Source of the DNA: Segatella buccae ATCC 33574
GTDB lineage: Bacteria > Bacteroidota > Bacteroidia > Bacteroidales > Bacteroidaceae
Direction of reading: 5' to 3'
Assembly (NCBI RefSeq): GCF_000184945.1
Contig: NZ_GL586311.1
Coordinates: 2,765,504 to 2,829,503, forward strand
Length of the DNA: 64,000 nt
The position numbers and the translations under genes were made by a program. Under the pieces are notes generated by a model. That model was not told the DNA's origin. It saw only the letters and a program-made list of their open reading frames with translations, and did no database searches. Position 1 is the stretch's first letter, and each line of letters starts with the position of its first letter. Below, in pieces: positions 7,895-17,265 of the stretch.

Positions 7895-8775
7895 TTATGC
7901 GGATATTGGTATCTGTAATGACTTATCCTTCTTTATCGGAAAAACATCTCGAAACGGTATGTACGGCAGGGTTTCGTGAAGATGGCTCATGGATAAGAAT
8001 TTTTCCTATTCCCTACCGGGTGATTTATGCGGATAATGATGCGCCTCGTTATCACAAATGGCAGTGGATAGAGGTAGATGTGGAGAAAAGGATTCAAGAC
8101 AGCAGACCGGAAAGTTACCATATCTATAATATTGATACTCTTAAGACCGACACGAATATCCTTGGCAAAAAAGGCAAAGGGATAGATTGGAATTTAAGAC
8201 TTCAATGGGTTCTGAAAAACAAGACCGTATTCACGAATATGAGTGAACTTCTTGACTTGACGGCACAGAACAAAATCTCTTTAGCCGTATTGAAACCTAC
8301 ACGCGTGAACCGTGTAGTATGTTGTGATCTGAGAAAGAAAGATGAAGGCAAGAGTATGGAAAAGTATGCCGACAAATTGTCAAAACTCAAAGCAAAATGT
8401 CAAGCAGAAATGCTTCAAATGAACATCTTTGAAGATAAACAGGATATAAAGGATTCTTTTCAATTTGCAGAGAAGATACCTTACAAATTCAGTTACGAGT
8501 TTGTTACGGAAGATGGAATAAAGCGTACCCTTATGATTGAGGATTGGGAAATTGGAGCTTTATATAGGAACTGCATTCGGCAAGATAAAAGTGAAGAAAG
8601 TGCTGTTCGGAAAGTTATCGAGAAATATGAAAATATGGCGAAAAGAGATATTTATCTATTTTTAGGTACTTCATACGAGTGGCATAAAAGGAAAGCTCCC
8701 GATCCTTATTTGATTATTGGAGTCTTTGCGCCTCCCAAAAACAGACAATTGGATTTAGGCCTATTTCCTGTTTAA
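7891..8775 (+). CDS. Partner of the DUF488 protein, possible dual-OB domain
   Basis: This 294-residue protein starts by an ATGA overlap with the DUF488 gene, which implies coupled translation. Its N-terminus (ILVSVMTYPSLSEKHLETVC, then GFREDGSWIRIFPIPYR) recalls proteins labelled dual OB-containing domain, a nucleic-acid-binding type of fold; I am not sure of that match. The middle (about 160-190) is rich in Lys and Glu and probably helical. The C-terminus reads YLFLGTSYEWHKR then PYLIIGVF. There is no signal peptide or membrane segment. AT-rich base use is shared with the gene before it. No catalytic motif is recognised. Confidence 0.65.
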   Translation: MIMRILVSVMTYPSLSEKHLETVCTAGFREDGSWIRIFPIPYRVIYADNDAPRYHKWQWIEVDVEKRIQDSRPESYHIYNIDTLKTDTNILGKKGKGIDWNLRLQWVLKNKTVFTNMSELLDLTAQNKISLAVLKPTRVNRVVCCDLRKKDEGKSMEKYADKLSKLKAKCQAEMLQMNIFEDKQDIKDSFQFAEKIPYKFSYEFVTEDGIKRTLMIEDWEIGALYRNCIRQDKSEESAVRKVIEKYENMAKRDIYLFLGTSYEWHKRKAPDPYLIIGVFAPPKNRQLDLGLFPV

Positions 8776-8843
8776 GAAAAAAGTTAGCAACCACTTGCAT
8801 CAGAATTAAGGCCAACAGTTATTGAACTAAAAGATAATAAGCC

Positions 8844-8880
8844 CTCTCAGGTGCATCGCAAGACAACACATACCTGAGAG
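8844..8880 (+). terminator. Hairpin after the two-gene island
   Basis: CTCTCAGGT pairs perfectly with ACCTGAGAG across a 19-base loop, 70 bases after the stop codon. The following sequence is only moderately T-rich, so it is a probable rather than certain transcript end. Confidence 0.45.
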
Positions 8881-8919
8881 ATGCTCATTCTTTTATACCT
8901 TTTCGCACAAAAAAAAACG

Positions 8920-8950
8920 TTTGTTATTCGGCAAAAAAGTATTACCTTTG
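8920..8950 (+). promoter_or_regulatory. Consensus promoter without a gene
   Basis: TTTG (8920-8923), exactly 19 bases, then TACCTTTG (8943-8950): a perfect Bacteroidetes promoter. No plus-strand gene follows; the next gene ends at 9336 on the other strand. About 10 bases downstream AGAAC-GTTCT with six T residues (8957-8977) looks like an early terminator. It may drive a short RNA or be left from a lost gene. Confidence 0.5.
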
Positions 8951-9059
8951 CAAGTAGAACAATAAGCGTTCTTTTTTAGGCAGAAAACAGCAACTTGGAG
9001 TAGCCCACTCGTTTCCAAATTGTTAACTATTCAGTTTGCATAATAAGGTAGCTTGTTGA

Positions 9060-9282
9060 TACATTTTGAAATTATCTTGGCGTGCAACCGTGCCCCTTTT
9101 GCAAGCCCGATGGGGCCTTTTCAGAGCCGTTTTCGGGCTCAAATTTGTGTCAACAAAATTCAAGCTACTGATTGTCAGCGCCTTGGAGATGTCGCCAAAA
9201 TCGCCGATTTGCAGCCGGGAGTGCCGTCGGCTGCAAATATCGCAAGCAGAGAGGCCGAAAACGGACAAATAGTTTGACAACG
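9060..9282 (+). repeat. Dispersed composite repeat, copy B (right module only)
   Basis: From CAACCGTGCCCCTTTTGCAAG onward (split here: CAACCGTGCC, CCTTTTGCAAG) the stretch aligns with the right module of copies A, C and E and ends in CAAATAGTTTGACA. The left module and the left hairpin arm are not found, so this is a partial copy. The remaining gene-free bases 8978-9059 and 9283-9335 show nothing recognisable. Confidence 0.75.
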
Positions 9283-9335
9283 CTCCAGGGGCCTCCCCGC
9301 CGGATGCCGGACACCCCCGGACACGGGGCGGAAGG

Positions 9336-10661
9336 CTATCTCTTCTCTCCGTTGATGACCAGCCGCTCCGTCACGGTGCGCTCGATGAGGGCTTTGTCGA
9401 AAGCGTTTTTCTCGTCGGTCACGTCAATGTCCTTAAAGGTAAAATCAGTCAGCGCATATTTGTCGCTCTTGCCCACATCGAAGAAGTTGCGGCACGCCAT
9501 CCTGACATTCCTCATCACGATGTTGTTGCACCGGCTCAGCGGCATGTCGTCGCGCTTCTGCGGCTTGAAGAACTGCGTCCACGGGCGCACCACGAGGAAG
9601 CTGCCCGTGCGGCCCGTCATGCCCTCGACGGTGACATACTCGTAGTGCTGCGGCGTGTCGGGGCGCATCTTGAGCCACAACACCCGGTTGGCATTCTCGG
9701 CATGGCAGTTGCGCAAGATCACGTTGCGGTCGTGAAGGCTCTCGCTGCCCAGCGTGAGACACCCGTGTACGGTGCCGTAGCGGCAGTTCTCGATGAGGAT
9801 GTTGCTGTTGGCGCCGTTGGTGGAATCGCGGTCGGCAAACGTTCCCTTGCCGCCCTTGAGCACCACCGCGTCGTCGTTCACATTCATGTAGCATCCGCGG
9901 ATGAGCACGTCGTGGCACACATCGATGTCGATGGCATCACTGCTGGGAGCCTTCACGGGCCCGTTGGTGGGCGCATAGATGTGGCAGTCGAGATAGCGCA
10001 CGTGGTCGCAACGATAGAGGTGGTTAGTCCACACGGGGCTGTTCACGAGATGCACATCCTGCACGGTGACATTGGAGCAGTTGGAGATATAAACCAGCCG
10101 CGGCCGCTGGGCATCCTTGTTGGTACACTGCGGATTCCACTGCCGGCGAATCCAAAACTCCTGCCAGTAGTAGAAACCGCTGCCGTCGATGGTTCCACGG
10201 CCGGTGATGGTGAATCCGTCCACCCCGTCGGCGTTGACCAGCGCGGCGAAATACTTGCATGTTTCGCCCTCAAAACGGGTGGTGAGCACGGGGAAGTGGG
10301 CGATGCGGTCGCTGCCCTTGAGGCGCGCACCCTCGGGCAGATGCAGATGGGTGCCGGGCCGGAAGAAGAGCGCACCGCTCCGGAAGGTGCCGCGCGGCAC
10401 CACCACCACGCCGCCCCCGTCGGCCGCCGCCCGGTCTATCACAGCCTGAATGGCCTCCGTCTGCACAAGCATACTGTCGGCCTTCACTCCATAGTCGGTA
10501 ATCACATACTGGCGGCCGAGTTTCCCCACATCCACCTTGGCGGTGTCACTGAACCATGCTGCCATCGGTGTGCCATCGGGCCACAGCTGCCTGCGTTGTT
10601 TGGCCGATGCCGGCAACACCAGCATGAGCACCAAACTCAATAATAATACAATTTGTTTCAT
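9336..10661 (-). CDS. GH28 polygalacturonase-type glycosidase
   Basis: The 441-residue product has a signal peptide (1-20, KQIVLLLSLVLMLVLPASA) and a right-handed beta-helix of family GH28, which cleaves galacturonan or rhamnogalacturonan. The family motifs are present: SSDAIDID at 240-247 (the NTD site), VNDD at 261-264, TVHG at 297-300 with the catalytic-site His299, and WLKMR at 329-333 (the RIK site). A pectate-lyase-like N-terminal strand (YVITDYGVKADS) follows the signal peptide. It would act in the periplasm or at the surface on pectic fragments. ATG 10661 is chosen over 10685, because the longer start overlaps the promoter. Confidence 0.9.
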   Translation of the reverse strand: MKQIVLLLSLVLMLVLPASAKQRRQLWPDGTPMAAWFSDTAKVDVGKLGRQYVITDYGVKADSMLVQTEAIQAVIDRAAADGGGVVVVPRGTFRSGALFFRPGTHLHLPEGARLKGSDRIAHFPVLTTRFEGETCKYFAALVNADGVDGFTITGRGTIDGSGFYYWQEFWIRRQWNPQCTNKDAQRPRLVYISNCSNVTVQDVHLVNSPVWTNHLYRCDHVRYLDCHIYAPTNGPVKAPSSDAIDIDVCHDVLIRGCYMNVNDDAVVLKGGKGTFADRDSTNGANSNILIENCRYGTVHGCLTLGSESLHDRNVILRNCHAENANRVLWLKMRPDTPQHYEYVTVEGMTGRTGSFLVVRPWTQFFKPQKRDDMPLSRCNNIVMRNVRMACRNFFDVGKSDKYALTDFTFKDIDVTDEKNAFDKALIERTVTERLVINGEKR

Positions 10662-10682
10662 AGATGTTGTTTTTAGCAGTTG

Positions 10683-10690
10683 CAAATATA
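10683..10690 (-). promoter_or_regulatory. -7 box of the GH28 gene
   Basis: The complement reads TATATTTG, 22 bases before the ATG at 10661, giving a very short leader and fixing the start codon. Confidence 0.55.
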
Positions 10691-10809
10691 AGGAAAATCA
10701 TTGTAAAAACCTAAAGTTTTTAGAAAATCAACGCTTTTGCCACTCCCCATTTGTAGGTATTGCCATCAGAAATACGGAGTTTTATCTCCGCCGTGCCGCT
10801 TATTTTTCG

Positions 10810-10817
10810 TACCTTTG
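10810..10817 (+). promoter_or_regulatory. -7 box of the feoAB gene
   Basis: TACCTTTG matches the consensus and lies 38 bases before the feoAB ATG. No Fur-like operator was evident to me. Confidence 0.55.
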
Positions 10818-10855
10818 CATGAAAACAGACAGAACAAGACCGGAAGGACAAAAAC

Positions 10856-13288
10856 ATGAAACTTTCAGAACTCAAAACCGGCGAACGGGGTGTCATCGTG
10901 AAAGTGGCGGGACACGGCGGTTTCCGCAAGCGCATCATCGAGATGGGATTCATCAAGGGCAAGACCGTGGAGGTGTTGCTCAACGCACCGCTGCAAGATC
11001 CCGTGAAATACAAAATCATGGGATATGAGGTTTCGCTGCGCCACAGCGAAGCCGAACAGATAGAGGTGGTGACACCCGAGGAGGCGAGAAACATGGAGCA
11101 AGGGGCGGAAAAGGCCGACGGCAAGAAGGAGAAACTGCCGCACGCCGTGCCCGACGACGGCCCCGTGAGCGAACGCCTGCTGAAAGACGCAGCACTGCGC
11201 AAGCAGCATATAATCAACGTGGCACTGGTGGGCAACCCCAACTGCGGAAAGACTTCGCTCTTCAACTTCGTCTCCGGGGCGCACGAACGGGTGGGCAACT
11301 ACTCGGGTGTGACCGTGGACGCAAAGGAGGGTCACGCTGAATACCACGGCTACACGTTCAACCTCGTGGACCTGCCGGGCACTTACTCGCTCTCGGCCTA
11401 CTCGCCCGAGGAACTCTACGTGCGCAAGCAAATCATCGAGAAGACACCCGACGTGGTAATCAACGTGATAGACACGTCCAACCTCGAGCGCAACCTCTAC
11501 CTCACCACGCAGCTCATCGACATGCACCTGCGCATGGTGTGCGCCCTGAACATGTTTGACGAGACCGAGGAGCGGGGCGACAACGTGGACTACAACAAGC
11601 TGAGCAGCCTCTTCGGGGTGCCGATGGTGCCCACGGTGTTCACCTCGGGGCGCGGCGTGGAAGAGCTGTTCCGCGCGGTGATAGACCTCTACGAGGCCAA
11701 CGAGGACGAGGCCCCGCACTACCGCCACATACACATCAACCACGGACACGAGATAGAAGACGGCATCGCCGGCATACAGCACTATCTCAAGACCGACGCC
11801 AACCTGCGGCAGCGATACTCCACCCGCTATCTGGCCATCAAACTGCTCGAGAACGACCGCGACGCGGAGGCCTACATCGCCACCCTGCCCACCGCGGCCG
11901 CCATCATGGCCGAGCGCGACAAGGCGGCCGGGCGCGTGAAGGAGGAGACGGGCGAAGACTGCGAGACGGCCATCATGGATGCCAAATACGGCTTCATACA
12001 TGGGGCGTTGCAAGAGGCGGAATATGCCACGGGGCAGAAGAAGGACACCTACCAGACCACCCATCTTCTCGACCGCATCATCACCAACAAGTATCTCGGA
12101 TTTCCTATATTCATCGCCCTGATATGGCTCATGTTCGAGGTGACATTCTCCGTGGGCCAGTATCCCATGGACTGGATAGAGGCCGGCGTGGGCTGGGTGG
12201 GCCGCATGGTGAGTGCCACACTGCCCGACGGACCGCTCAAAGACATGCTCGCCGATGGCGTGATAGGTGGTGTGGGAGCCGTGATCGTGTTCCTGCCGCA
12301 GATACTCATCCTCTACGCCTTCATCTCTTTCATGGAAGACTCGGGCTACATGGCCCGCGCAGCCTTCATCATGGACAAGCTGATGCACAAGATGGGGCTC
12401 CACGGCAAGTCGTTCATCCCCCTCATCATGGGCTTCGGCTGCAACGTGCCGGCCGTGATGGCCACGCGCACCATCGAGAGCCGGCGCAGCCGACTGGTCA
12501 CAATGCTCATCCTGCCGCTCATGAGTTGTTCGGCCCGGCTGCCCATCTACATCATGATCATCGGCACGTTCTTCTCGGCACAATACCGCTCCACGGTGAT
12601 GATTTCGCTCTATCTCATAGGCATCCTCATGGCCGTGGTGATGAGCCGGCTGTTCACCACGTTTGTGGTCAGGGGCGAAGACACGCCCTTTGTCATGGAA
12701 CTGCCGCCCTACCGCTTCCCCACCTGGAAAGCCATCGGCCGCCACACGTGGGAGAAAGGCAAGCAATATCTCAAGAAGATGGGCGGCATCATCCTCGTGG
12801 CGAGCATCATCGTGTGGGCGCTGGGCTACTTCCCCCACGACTCCCGGCTCGACTCGCAGGCCCAGCAGGAGCAGAGCTACATCGGGCGCATAGGCAAGGC
12901 CATCGAACCGGTGTTCCGTCCGCAGGGCTTCGACTGGAAACTCGACGTGGGACTCGTGGCCGGCGTGGGGGCGAAAGAGATCGTGGCTTCCACGATGGGC
13001 GTGCTCTACAGCCACGACGACAGCTTCTCCGACGACGACAGCTTCGAGGCTTCCGACTCGGAGAAATACACCATCTTGCGCCGCAAGATGCTCGCCGACG
13101 GCATCACGCCGCTCTCGGCCTACGCCTTCCTGCTCTTCGTGCTGCTCTACTTCCCCTGCATCGCCACCATCGCAGCCATCAAGGGCGAGACGGGCAGCTG
13201 GCGGTGGGCACTCTTCGCCGCCGGCTACACCACCGTGCTGGCATGGGTGGTGTCGGCTGCCGTCTACCAGATAGGCAGCCTCTTCTGA
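10856..13288 (+). CDS. feoB: FeoA-FeoB fusion ferrous iron transporter
   Basis: This 810-residue inner-membrane protein joins FeoA (residues about 1-73, an SH3-like domain) to FeoB, the GTP-driven Fe(II) importer. The G domain carries G1 GNPNCGKTS (126-134), the switch segment GNYSGVTV (147-154) and G3 DLPG (172-175). The gate region has the FeoB signatures GFGCNVPAVMATR and the later GAKEIVAST, with multiple membrane helices from about residue 420 on. The FeoA-FeoB fusion is usual in Bacteroidetes, where it serves iron uptake under anaerobic conditions. The gene is monocistronic and ends just before repeat copy C. Confidence 0.95.
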   Translation: MKLSELKTGERGVIVKVAGHGGFRKRIIEMGFIKGKTVEVLLNAPLQDPVKYKIMGYEVSLRHSEAEQIEVVTPEEARNMEQGAEKADGKKEKLPHAVPDDGPVSERLLKDAALRKQHIINVALVGNPNCGKTSLFNFVSGAHERVGNYSGVTVDAKEGHAEYHGYTFNLVDLPGTYSLSAYSPEELYVRKQIIEKTPDVVINVIDTSNLERNLYLTTQLIDMHLRMVCALNMFDETEERGDNVDYNKLSSLFGVPMVPTVFTSGRGVEELFRAVIDLYEANEDEAPHYRHIHINHGHEIEDGIAGIQHYLKTDANLRQRYSTRYLAIKLLENDRDAEAYIATLPTAAAIMAERDKAAGRVKEETGEDCETAIMDAKYGFIHGALQEAEYATGQKKDTYQTTHLLDRIITNKYLGFPIFIALIWLMFEVTFSVGQYPMDWIEAGVGWVGRMVSATLPDGPLKDMLADGVIGGVGAVIVFLPQILILYAFISFMEDSGYMARAAFIMDKLMHKMGLHGKSFIPLIMGFGCNVPAVMATRTIESRRSRLVTMLILPLMSCSARLPIYIMIIGTFFSAQYRSTVMISLYLIGILMAVVMSRLFTTFVVRGEDTPFVMELPPYRFPTWKAIGRHTWEKGKQYLKKMGGIILVASIIVWALGYFPHDSRLDSQAQQEQSYIGRIGKAIEPVFRPQGFDWKLDVGLVAGVGAKEIVASTMGVLYSHDDSFSDDDSFEASDSEKYTILRRKMLADGITPLSAYAFLLFVLLYFPCIATIAAIKGETGSWRWALFAAGYTTVLAWVVSAAVYQIGSLF

Positions 13289-13296
13289 AGCAATAA

Positions 13297-13672
13297 GAGA
13301 ATGTCAAACTAATTGTCTCTTTTCGGGCTCTCTGCTTGCGATATTCGCAACGGACAGCCCATCCGGGCACAAATGCGCGATTTTGGCGGCATCTGCAAAG
13401 TGCTGACAATCAGCCGTTTGAATTTTACCAACACAAAACCGGAGTCAAAAACAGGTCTGAAAAAGCCCAAACGGGCTTGCAAAAGGGCCGCAGTTGCGAT
13501 GCAACTGCGGCCCTTTTGTCTCTCCGGTGTGGCTCTTTCACACATTCGAAGAACCCGAATAGGGAAATCTGCAGACTTTTTCGGTTACTTTAAGCCGGCT
13601 TCCCATGCTGGTTGAAGAATTTTGGCGGAGGTGTTTTTGTCAATATCATTCGCCACCATCCGCCCATGGCAT
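13297..13672 (-). repeat. Dispersed composite repeat, copy C
   Basis: This complete minus-strand copy fills the space between the convergent feoAB and DUF1573 genes. The left module lies at about 13550-13662 and the right module at 13297-13520. Its hairpin (13480-13518) is a perfect 17-bp stem with a 5-base loop, CAAAAGGGCCGCAGTTG with its complement. Compared with copy E the stem differs at three positions, each compensated on the other arm. It may also serve as the feoAB terminator. Confidence 0.85.
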
Positions 13673-13673
13673 A

Positions 13674-13720
13674 TCCCCCTCCCCTCTCTCGGAGAGATAC
13701 CGGGAGGAGTGAGGCTTTTT
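13674..13720. repeat. CCCCTC/GGGGTGAGG intergenic element
   Basis: CCCCTCCCCTCTCTCGGAGAG followed by CGGGAGGAGTGAGGCTTTT (both parts shown shortened) resembles 23390-23428 (CCCTTAGAGAGGGGCCGGGG, then TGAGGCTTTT). Both copies lie directly at the 3' end of a minus-strand gene. A related form occurs in many Bacteroidetes genomes as far as I recall; the role is unknown. Confidence 0.5.
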
Positions 13721-14102
13721 ACTTCTTCTCCTCCATCACGCCCTCCACATAGAGGCGGGTGAGTTCCACCTTACCATTGGTGCGCACGGTGACGGTCTTT
13801 TTGAAGTGACCGGGGAAGCGTCCCTTACCATCGTAGGTGATGCTGATTTGCCCCTTCTGTCCCGGGGCGATGGGCTGCTTGGTGTAGTTGGGCACCGTGC
13901 AACCGCAACTGGCCACCGCCTGATTGATGACCAGCGGTTGGTCGCCCACGTTGGTGAACGTGAAGACAGCCTTCTGACTCGGGTCAGCTTCGTTGAATGT
14001 ACCGAAGTTGTGCGTGAGCTTGTCAAACTTGATTTCGGCCTGAGCCGATGCCGTGGCTGCCACAGCGATGAGCAGCGTCAGGGCCAGCATTATTTTCTTC
14101 AT
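13719..14102 (-). CDS. DUF1573 secreted protein
   Basis: This 127-residue product has a signal peptide (KKIMLALTLLIAVAATASAQ) and one DUF1573 domain: FDKLTHNFGTFNE, then FTFTNVGDQPLVI and the hallmark SCGCTVPNY, followed by PIAPGQKGQI. DUF1573 is an Ig-like fold of unknown function common in Bacteroidetes periplasmic proteins. ATG 14102 is preferred over 14108 because a TAGGAG Shine-Dalgarno-like site is then better spaced. A TAAATTTG box at 14252-14259 predicts a leader of about 145 nt. It converges on feoAB. Confidence 0.85.
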   Translation of the reverse strand: MKKIMLALTLLIAVAATASAQAEIKFDKLTHNFGTFNEADPSQKAVFTFTNVGDQPLVINQAVASCGCTVPNYTKQPIAPGQKGQISITYDGKGRFPGHFKKTVTVRTNGKVELTRLYVEGVMEEKK

Positions 14103-14251
14103 TGTCATTTTCTCCTACATTTAGTTTGTTTTTCTTTCGTTTTTTCCGGGATTCTTTTTCTGTTACTTAGCCTTTCCGCCGCATCCGTGCCCCGACCGCT
14201 TGTCACGGCCGCCCACTTGCGTGCGGGAAAAAGACTCTACTGAATCTGATG

Positions 14252-14259
14252 CAAATTTA
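14252..14259 (-). promoter_or_regulatory. -7 box of the DUF1573 gene
   Basis: The complement reads TAAATTTG. The rest of the gene-free stretch 14103-14527 holds the leader of this gene and the oppositely directed promoter at 14429; nothing else is recognised there. Confidence 0.4.
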
Positions 14260-14428
14260 AGGATAAAGTTTAGTATAACGTTATTTTTTTACAAACTTTA
14301 AGTGTTTGGGAGGGCGAAAGTGCCCAATATCAGTAACAAAAAACACATAAAAAACTTGCAGAGTGGGAATTTATGCTTATATTTGCAATAATATTATGGT
14401 AAGTTTTTAAAAATTCGTGATTTTTATA

Positions 14429-14436
14429 TAACTTTG
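14429..14436 (+). promoter_or_regulatory. -7 box of the metalloprotease gene
   Basis: TAACTTTG lies 92 bases before the ATG. A second box-like TATATTTG occurs at about 14380-14387. Confidence 0.5.
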
Positions 14437-14527
14437 CAAAGTGCGGGCGCACAGGAGAACGAAAAAGGCCCCGTCTACGGGCGGTTGCTCCTCCACTCCA
14501 TTTTAAGACAAACGAGACTTAACATAC

Positions 14528-17077
14528 ATGACTCACCATTACCACAGCAAGGTTCTCGCAGTTTCATTAGTGCTGCTGACCACAGCTATGCCCGTGCCGG
14601 CAAAGAAGAAGACACCTAAGATTTCTTTGCCCGTGCATAGCGCCGACTCTGCTAACACCATCAAGAAGATGGTGAAAGGCTGTAAGAAACATCCGGGGCT
14701 TTTCACCCTTTATTTCAACAAGGCCAAGGGCGAACTCTACTTCGAGTTGCCCGACAGTGTCTTTGACAAGACCTACATGCTGGCCAGCCGCATAGCCTCG
14801 ACGAGCGACGGCAGAGACTATGTGGCCGGACAGATGAACGTGCAGCCCTTCCCCATCAGCTTTTCTTCTGACGGGCGCAACGTATATATGAAAAAGGTGA
14901 TGACCTTCAACTCAGTCAGTCCCACCGACCCGATAGTGCCCGCCTTCAACCGCAACAACCTCGATCCCGTGTTGGCAGGTTTCAAGATTGTGGCCCAAGA
15001 AGGCAAAAGGGTGCTCATCAACGTGAGCAAATTTTTCTGCAGTAATGAGCGCAGCATCTCCCCGCTCAAGGAGACTTCGCCCATAGCCAAGCTGATGGGA
15101 GGCACGGATGGCATCAAGGGCACGTTCCAGGCGGAAGCCTCGGGATTTGTCTCGGCCCAGTCGTTCCCCATGAACATCGAGATAGAAAGTCTCTTGAGCT
15201 ACCAGACGACGGGCGTGATACAGAAACCCTACTCGGTCATTGTCCACCGCTCGCTCTTTGCCTTGCCCGAGGCCTCTGCCATGCCCATACGCTATAAAGA
15301 CAACCGCGTGGGCTTCTTCTACAACGACAAAAACATATTCTCCTCCGACAAAGATCGCATCGAGGAACGGACCATCATCAACCGCTGGCGCATTCTGCCC
15401 AAAAAGGAAGACATGGACCGCTATTTTGCCGGGGAACTGGTGGAACCGGAAAAGCCCATCGTATTCTATGTAGACTCGGCTTTCCCCGACAAGTGGCGCG
15501 AAACCATCAAGGAGGGCATCCTGGTGTGGAACAAAGCCTTTGAAGCGGCCGGCTTCAAAAATGTCGTCCGGGCACTCGACTATCCCAAAAACGACTCCAC
15601 GTTCAATCCCGACGACATGCGCTACAACTGCTTCCGCTACGTGGCCACGGAGACGGCCAACGCCATGGGGCCCAGTTATGTGGACCCGCGCACGGGAGAA
15701 ATACTTTCGGCCGATGTCATCTGGTATCACAACATCGTGTCGCTGCTGCACAACTGGCGTTTTGTGCAGACCGGGGCCGTGGATCCGCGGGTGCGCCGGG
15801 CCAAGTTTGACGACGATGTGATGCGCGAGTCCATACGCTATGCGGCCTCCCATGAGGTGGGCCACACGCTCGGACTGATGCACAACATGGGGGCCAGCTA
15901 CTCCTACCCCGTGGAGAAGTTGCGCGACCCGGCCTTCACCCAAAAGTATGGCACCACACCCAGCATCATGGACTACGCCCGCAACAACTATGTGGCACAG
16001 CCCGGCGACATGGAGCGCGGCGTGAAGCTGACACCGCCCGACCTCGGCGTTTACGACATCTATGCCATCAACTGGGGGTATCGCCTCATCAAGGATGCCA
16101 AGACTCCCGAGGCCGAAAAGCCAACCCTCGACCGATGGATAGAGGAGAAGGCGGCCGACCCGATGTATGAATTCGGTGCACAACAGCTATTCTCCATCAT
16201 AGACCCCACCTGCCTGACCGAAGATTTGGGCAACGACCACCTCAAGGCCGGCAGCTACGGCATCAGCAACCTGAAACTGCTCATGAAGCATTTTGAGGAC
16301 TGGACGATGGAAAAAGGCGAACGCTACGACCAGATGGAGAAGACCTATATGGAGGTGACCAAGCAGTATGGCCGCTACCTGAAACATGTGGTGCCTTACA
16401 TCGGGGGCATCAAATACAAGGAGATTCGGCAGGGAGACAACCGGCCCGCAGCCAAAATATACGTTAGCAAAGCCCGGCAGAAGGCTGCGCTGAACTGGCT
16501 TCTCAACCAGCTTCGCACCTACGATGCCTGGCTTACCCCCAAGAGTCTTATACAGAAACTGCAGGTGGATCTCAACATCAACGAGAAGTTGCGCTCACAG
16601 ATCGTCTCCTCCATCATGAATGCCGCGGTGCTCTATCGGGTGCGCGAAGGCGGACGCTTCGATGCAGTGGCCAACTACCGGCTGGAAGACTATCTCAACG
16701 ATCTCACCAACGGGCTGTTCATCGCCCCCAAGCAGGGCCGGTTGTCGCATGCCGAGCAACAACTCGAAAGTGCGGCCATTGCCCAGATGCTCAAGAGTTC
16801 GGGACTTGGCGCAGACGCAGCAGCCAAGGGCAGCAAGACGTTTGCAGCATGCGATGACGCGGCAGAAGACTTCTGCCACGTGGGAGACGACAGCTTCTTC
16901 CGGATAAACATAGGCACCTCCACACTCACAAAAACCGAAATGGGAGCCGTGATGCTGGGCCGACTGAAAGAGGTGCTGCGAAAGTATCGCGTCTATCAGC
17001 GCACAGCTGTGGGACTCACACGCGACTTCTACGCCTATCAGATATTGCAAATAGAGAAGGCTTTGGCCAAGGACTGA
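14528..17077 (+). CDS. Secreted zinc-dependent metalloprotease (DUF5117/DUF5118 type)
   Basis: The 849-residue protein has an N-terminal signal peptide (VLAVSLVLLTTAMPVPA) followed by the DUF5118/DUF5117 type N-terminal region with KPYSVIVHRSLFALPE. The metzincin zinc site HEVGHTLGLMH is at about 442-452, followed by NMGASYSYPVE and SIMDYARNNY, the Met-turn area. The length fits this Bacteroidetes family of exported proteases. It precedes a SusC/SusD pair in the same direction after 188 bases, which suggests that it prepares peptides for uptake. The stretch 17078-17265 contains GGAGTT-type sequence and a GC-rich inverted repeat but no clear promoter. Confidence 0.88.
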   Translation: MTHHYHSKVLAVSLVLLTTAMPVPAKKKTPKISLPVHSADSANTIKKMVKGCKKHPGLFTLYFNKAKGELYFELPDSVFDKTYMLASRIASTSDGRDYVAGQMNVQPFPISFSSDGRNVYMKKVMTFNSVSPTDPIVPAFNRNNLDPVLAGFKIVAQEGKRVLINVSKFFCSNERSISPLKETSPIAKLMGGTDGIKGTFQAEASGFVSAQSFPMNIEIESLLSYQTTGVIQKPYSVIVHRSLFALPEASAMPIRYKDNRVGFFYNDKNIFSSDKDRIEERTIINRWRILPKKEDMDRYFAGELVEPEKPIVFYVDSAFPDKWRETIKEGILVWNKAFEAAGFKNVVRALDYPKNDSTFNPDDMRYNCFRYVATETANAMGPSYVDPRTGEILSADVIWYHNIVSLLHNWRFVQTGAVDPRVRRAKFDDDVMRESIRYAASHEVGHTLGLMHNMGASYSYPVEKLRDPAFTQKYGTTPSIMDYARNNYVAQPGDMERGVKLTPPDLGVYDIYAINWGYRLIKDAKTPEAEKPTLDRWIEEKAADPMYEFGAQQLFSIIDPTCLTEDLGNDHLKAGSYGISNLKLLMKHFEDWTMEKGERYDQMEKTYMEVTKQYGRYLKHVVPYIGGIKYKEIRQGDNRPAAKIYVSKARQKAALNWLLNQLRTYDAWLTPKSLIQKLQVDLNINEKLRSQIVSSIMNAAVLYRVREGGRFDAVANYRLEDYLNDLTNGLFIAPKQGRLSHAEQQLESAAIAQMLKSSGLGADAAAKGSKTFAACDDAAEDFCHVGDDSFFRINIGTSTLTKTEMGAVMLGRLKEVLRKYRVYQRTAVGLTRDFYAYQILQIEKALAKD

Positions 17078-17265
17078 AAGGCGAGAAGAATTAAAGGAGT
17101 GGGAATTTAAAGGAGAAAGTTTCCCGGGGGAAGCGGAAAAAGGCAATCGTCCAACCCTCGCTGCCGGCCAGACTCAGGCTATAAGGCTGTTTTTCGCAAC
17201 TCCCCCGGCTTCCGGGAAGTCCCGCCAAATCTTTATAAAACAACAAACAAAACAACCATACCAAC

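Noticed and set aside
10865..13015. 716-codon open frame on the minus strand opposite feoAB
   Set aside because: It is a shadow of feoAB caused by GC-rich third positions; composition is His, Val and Arg rich with no domain, and feoAB is certain.
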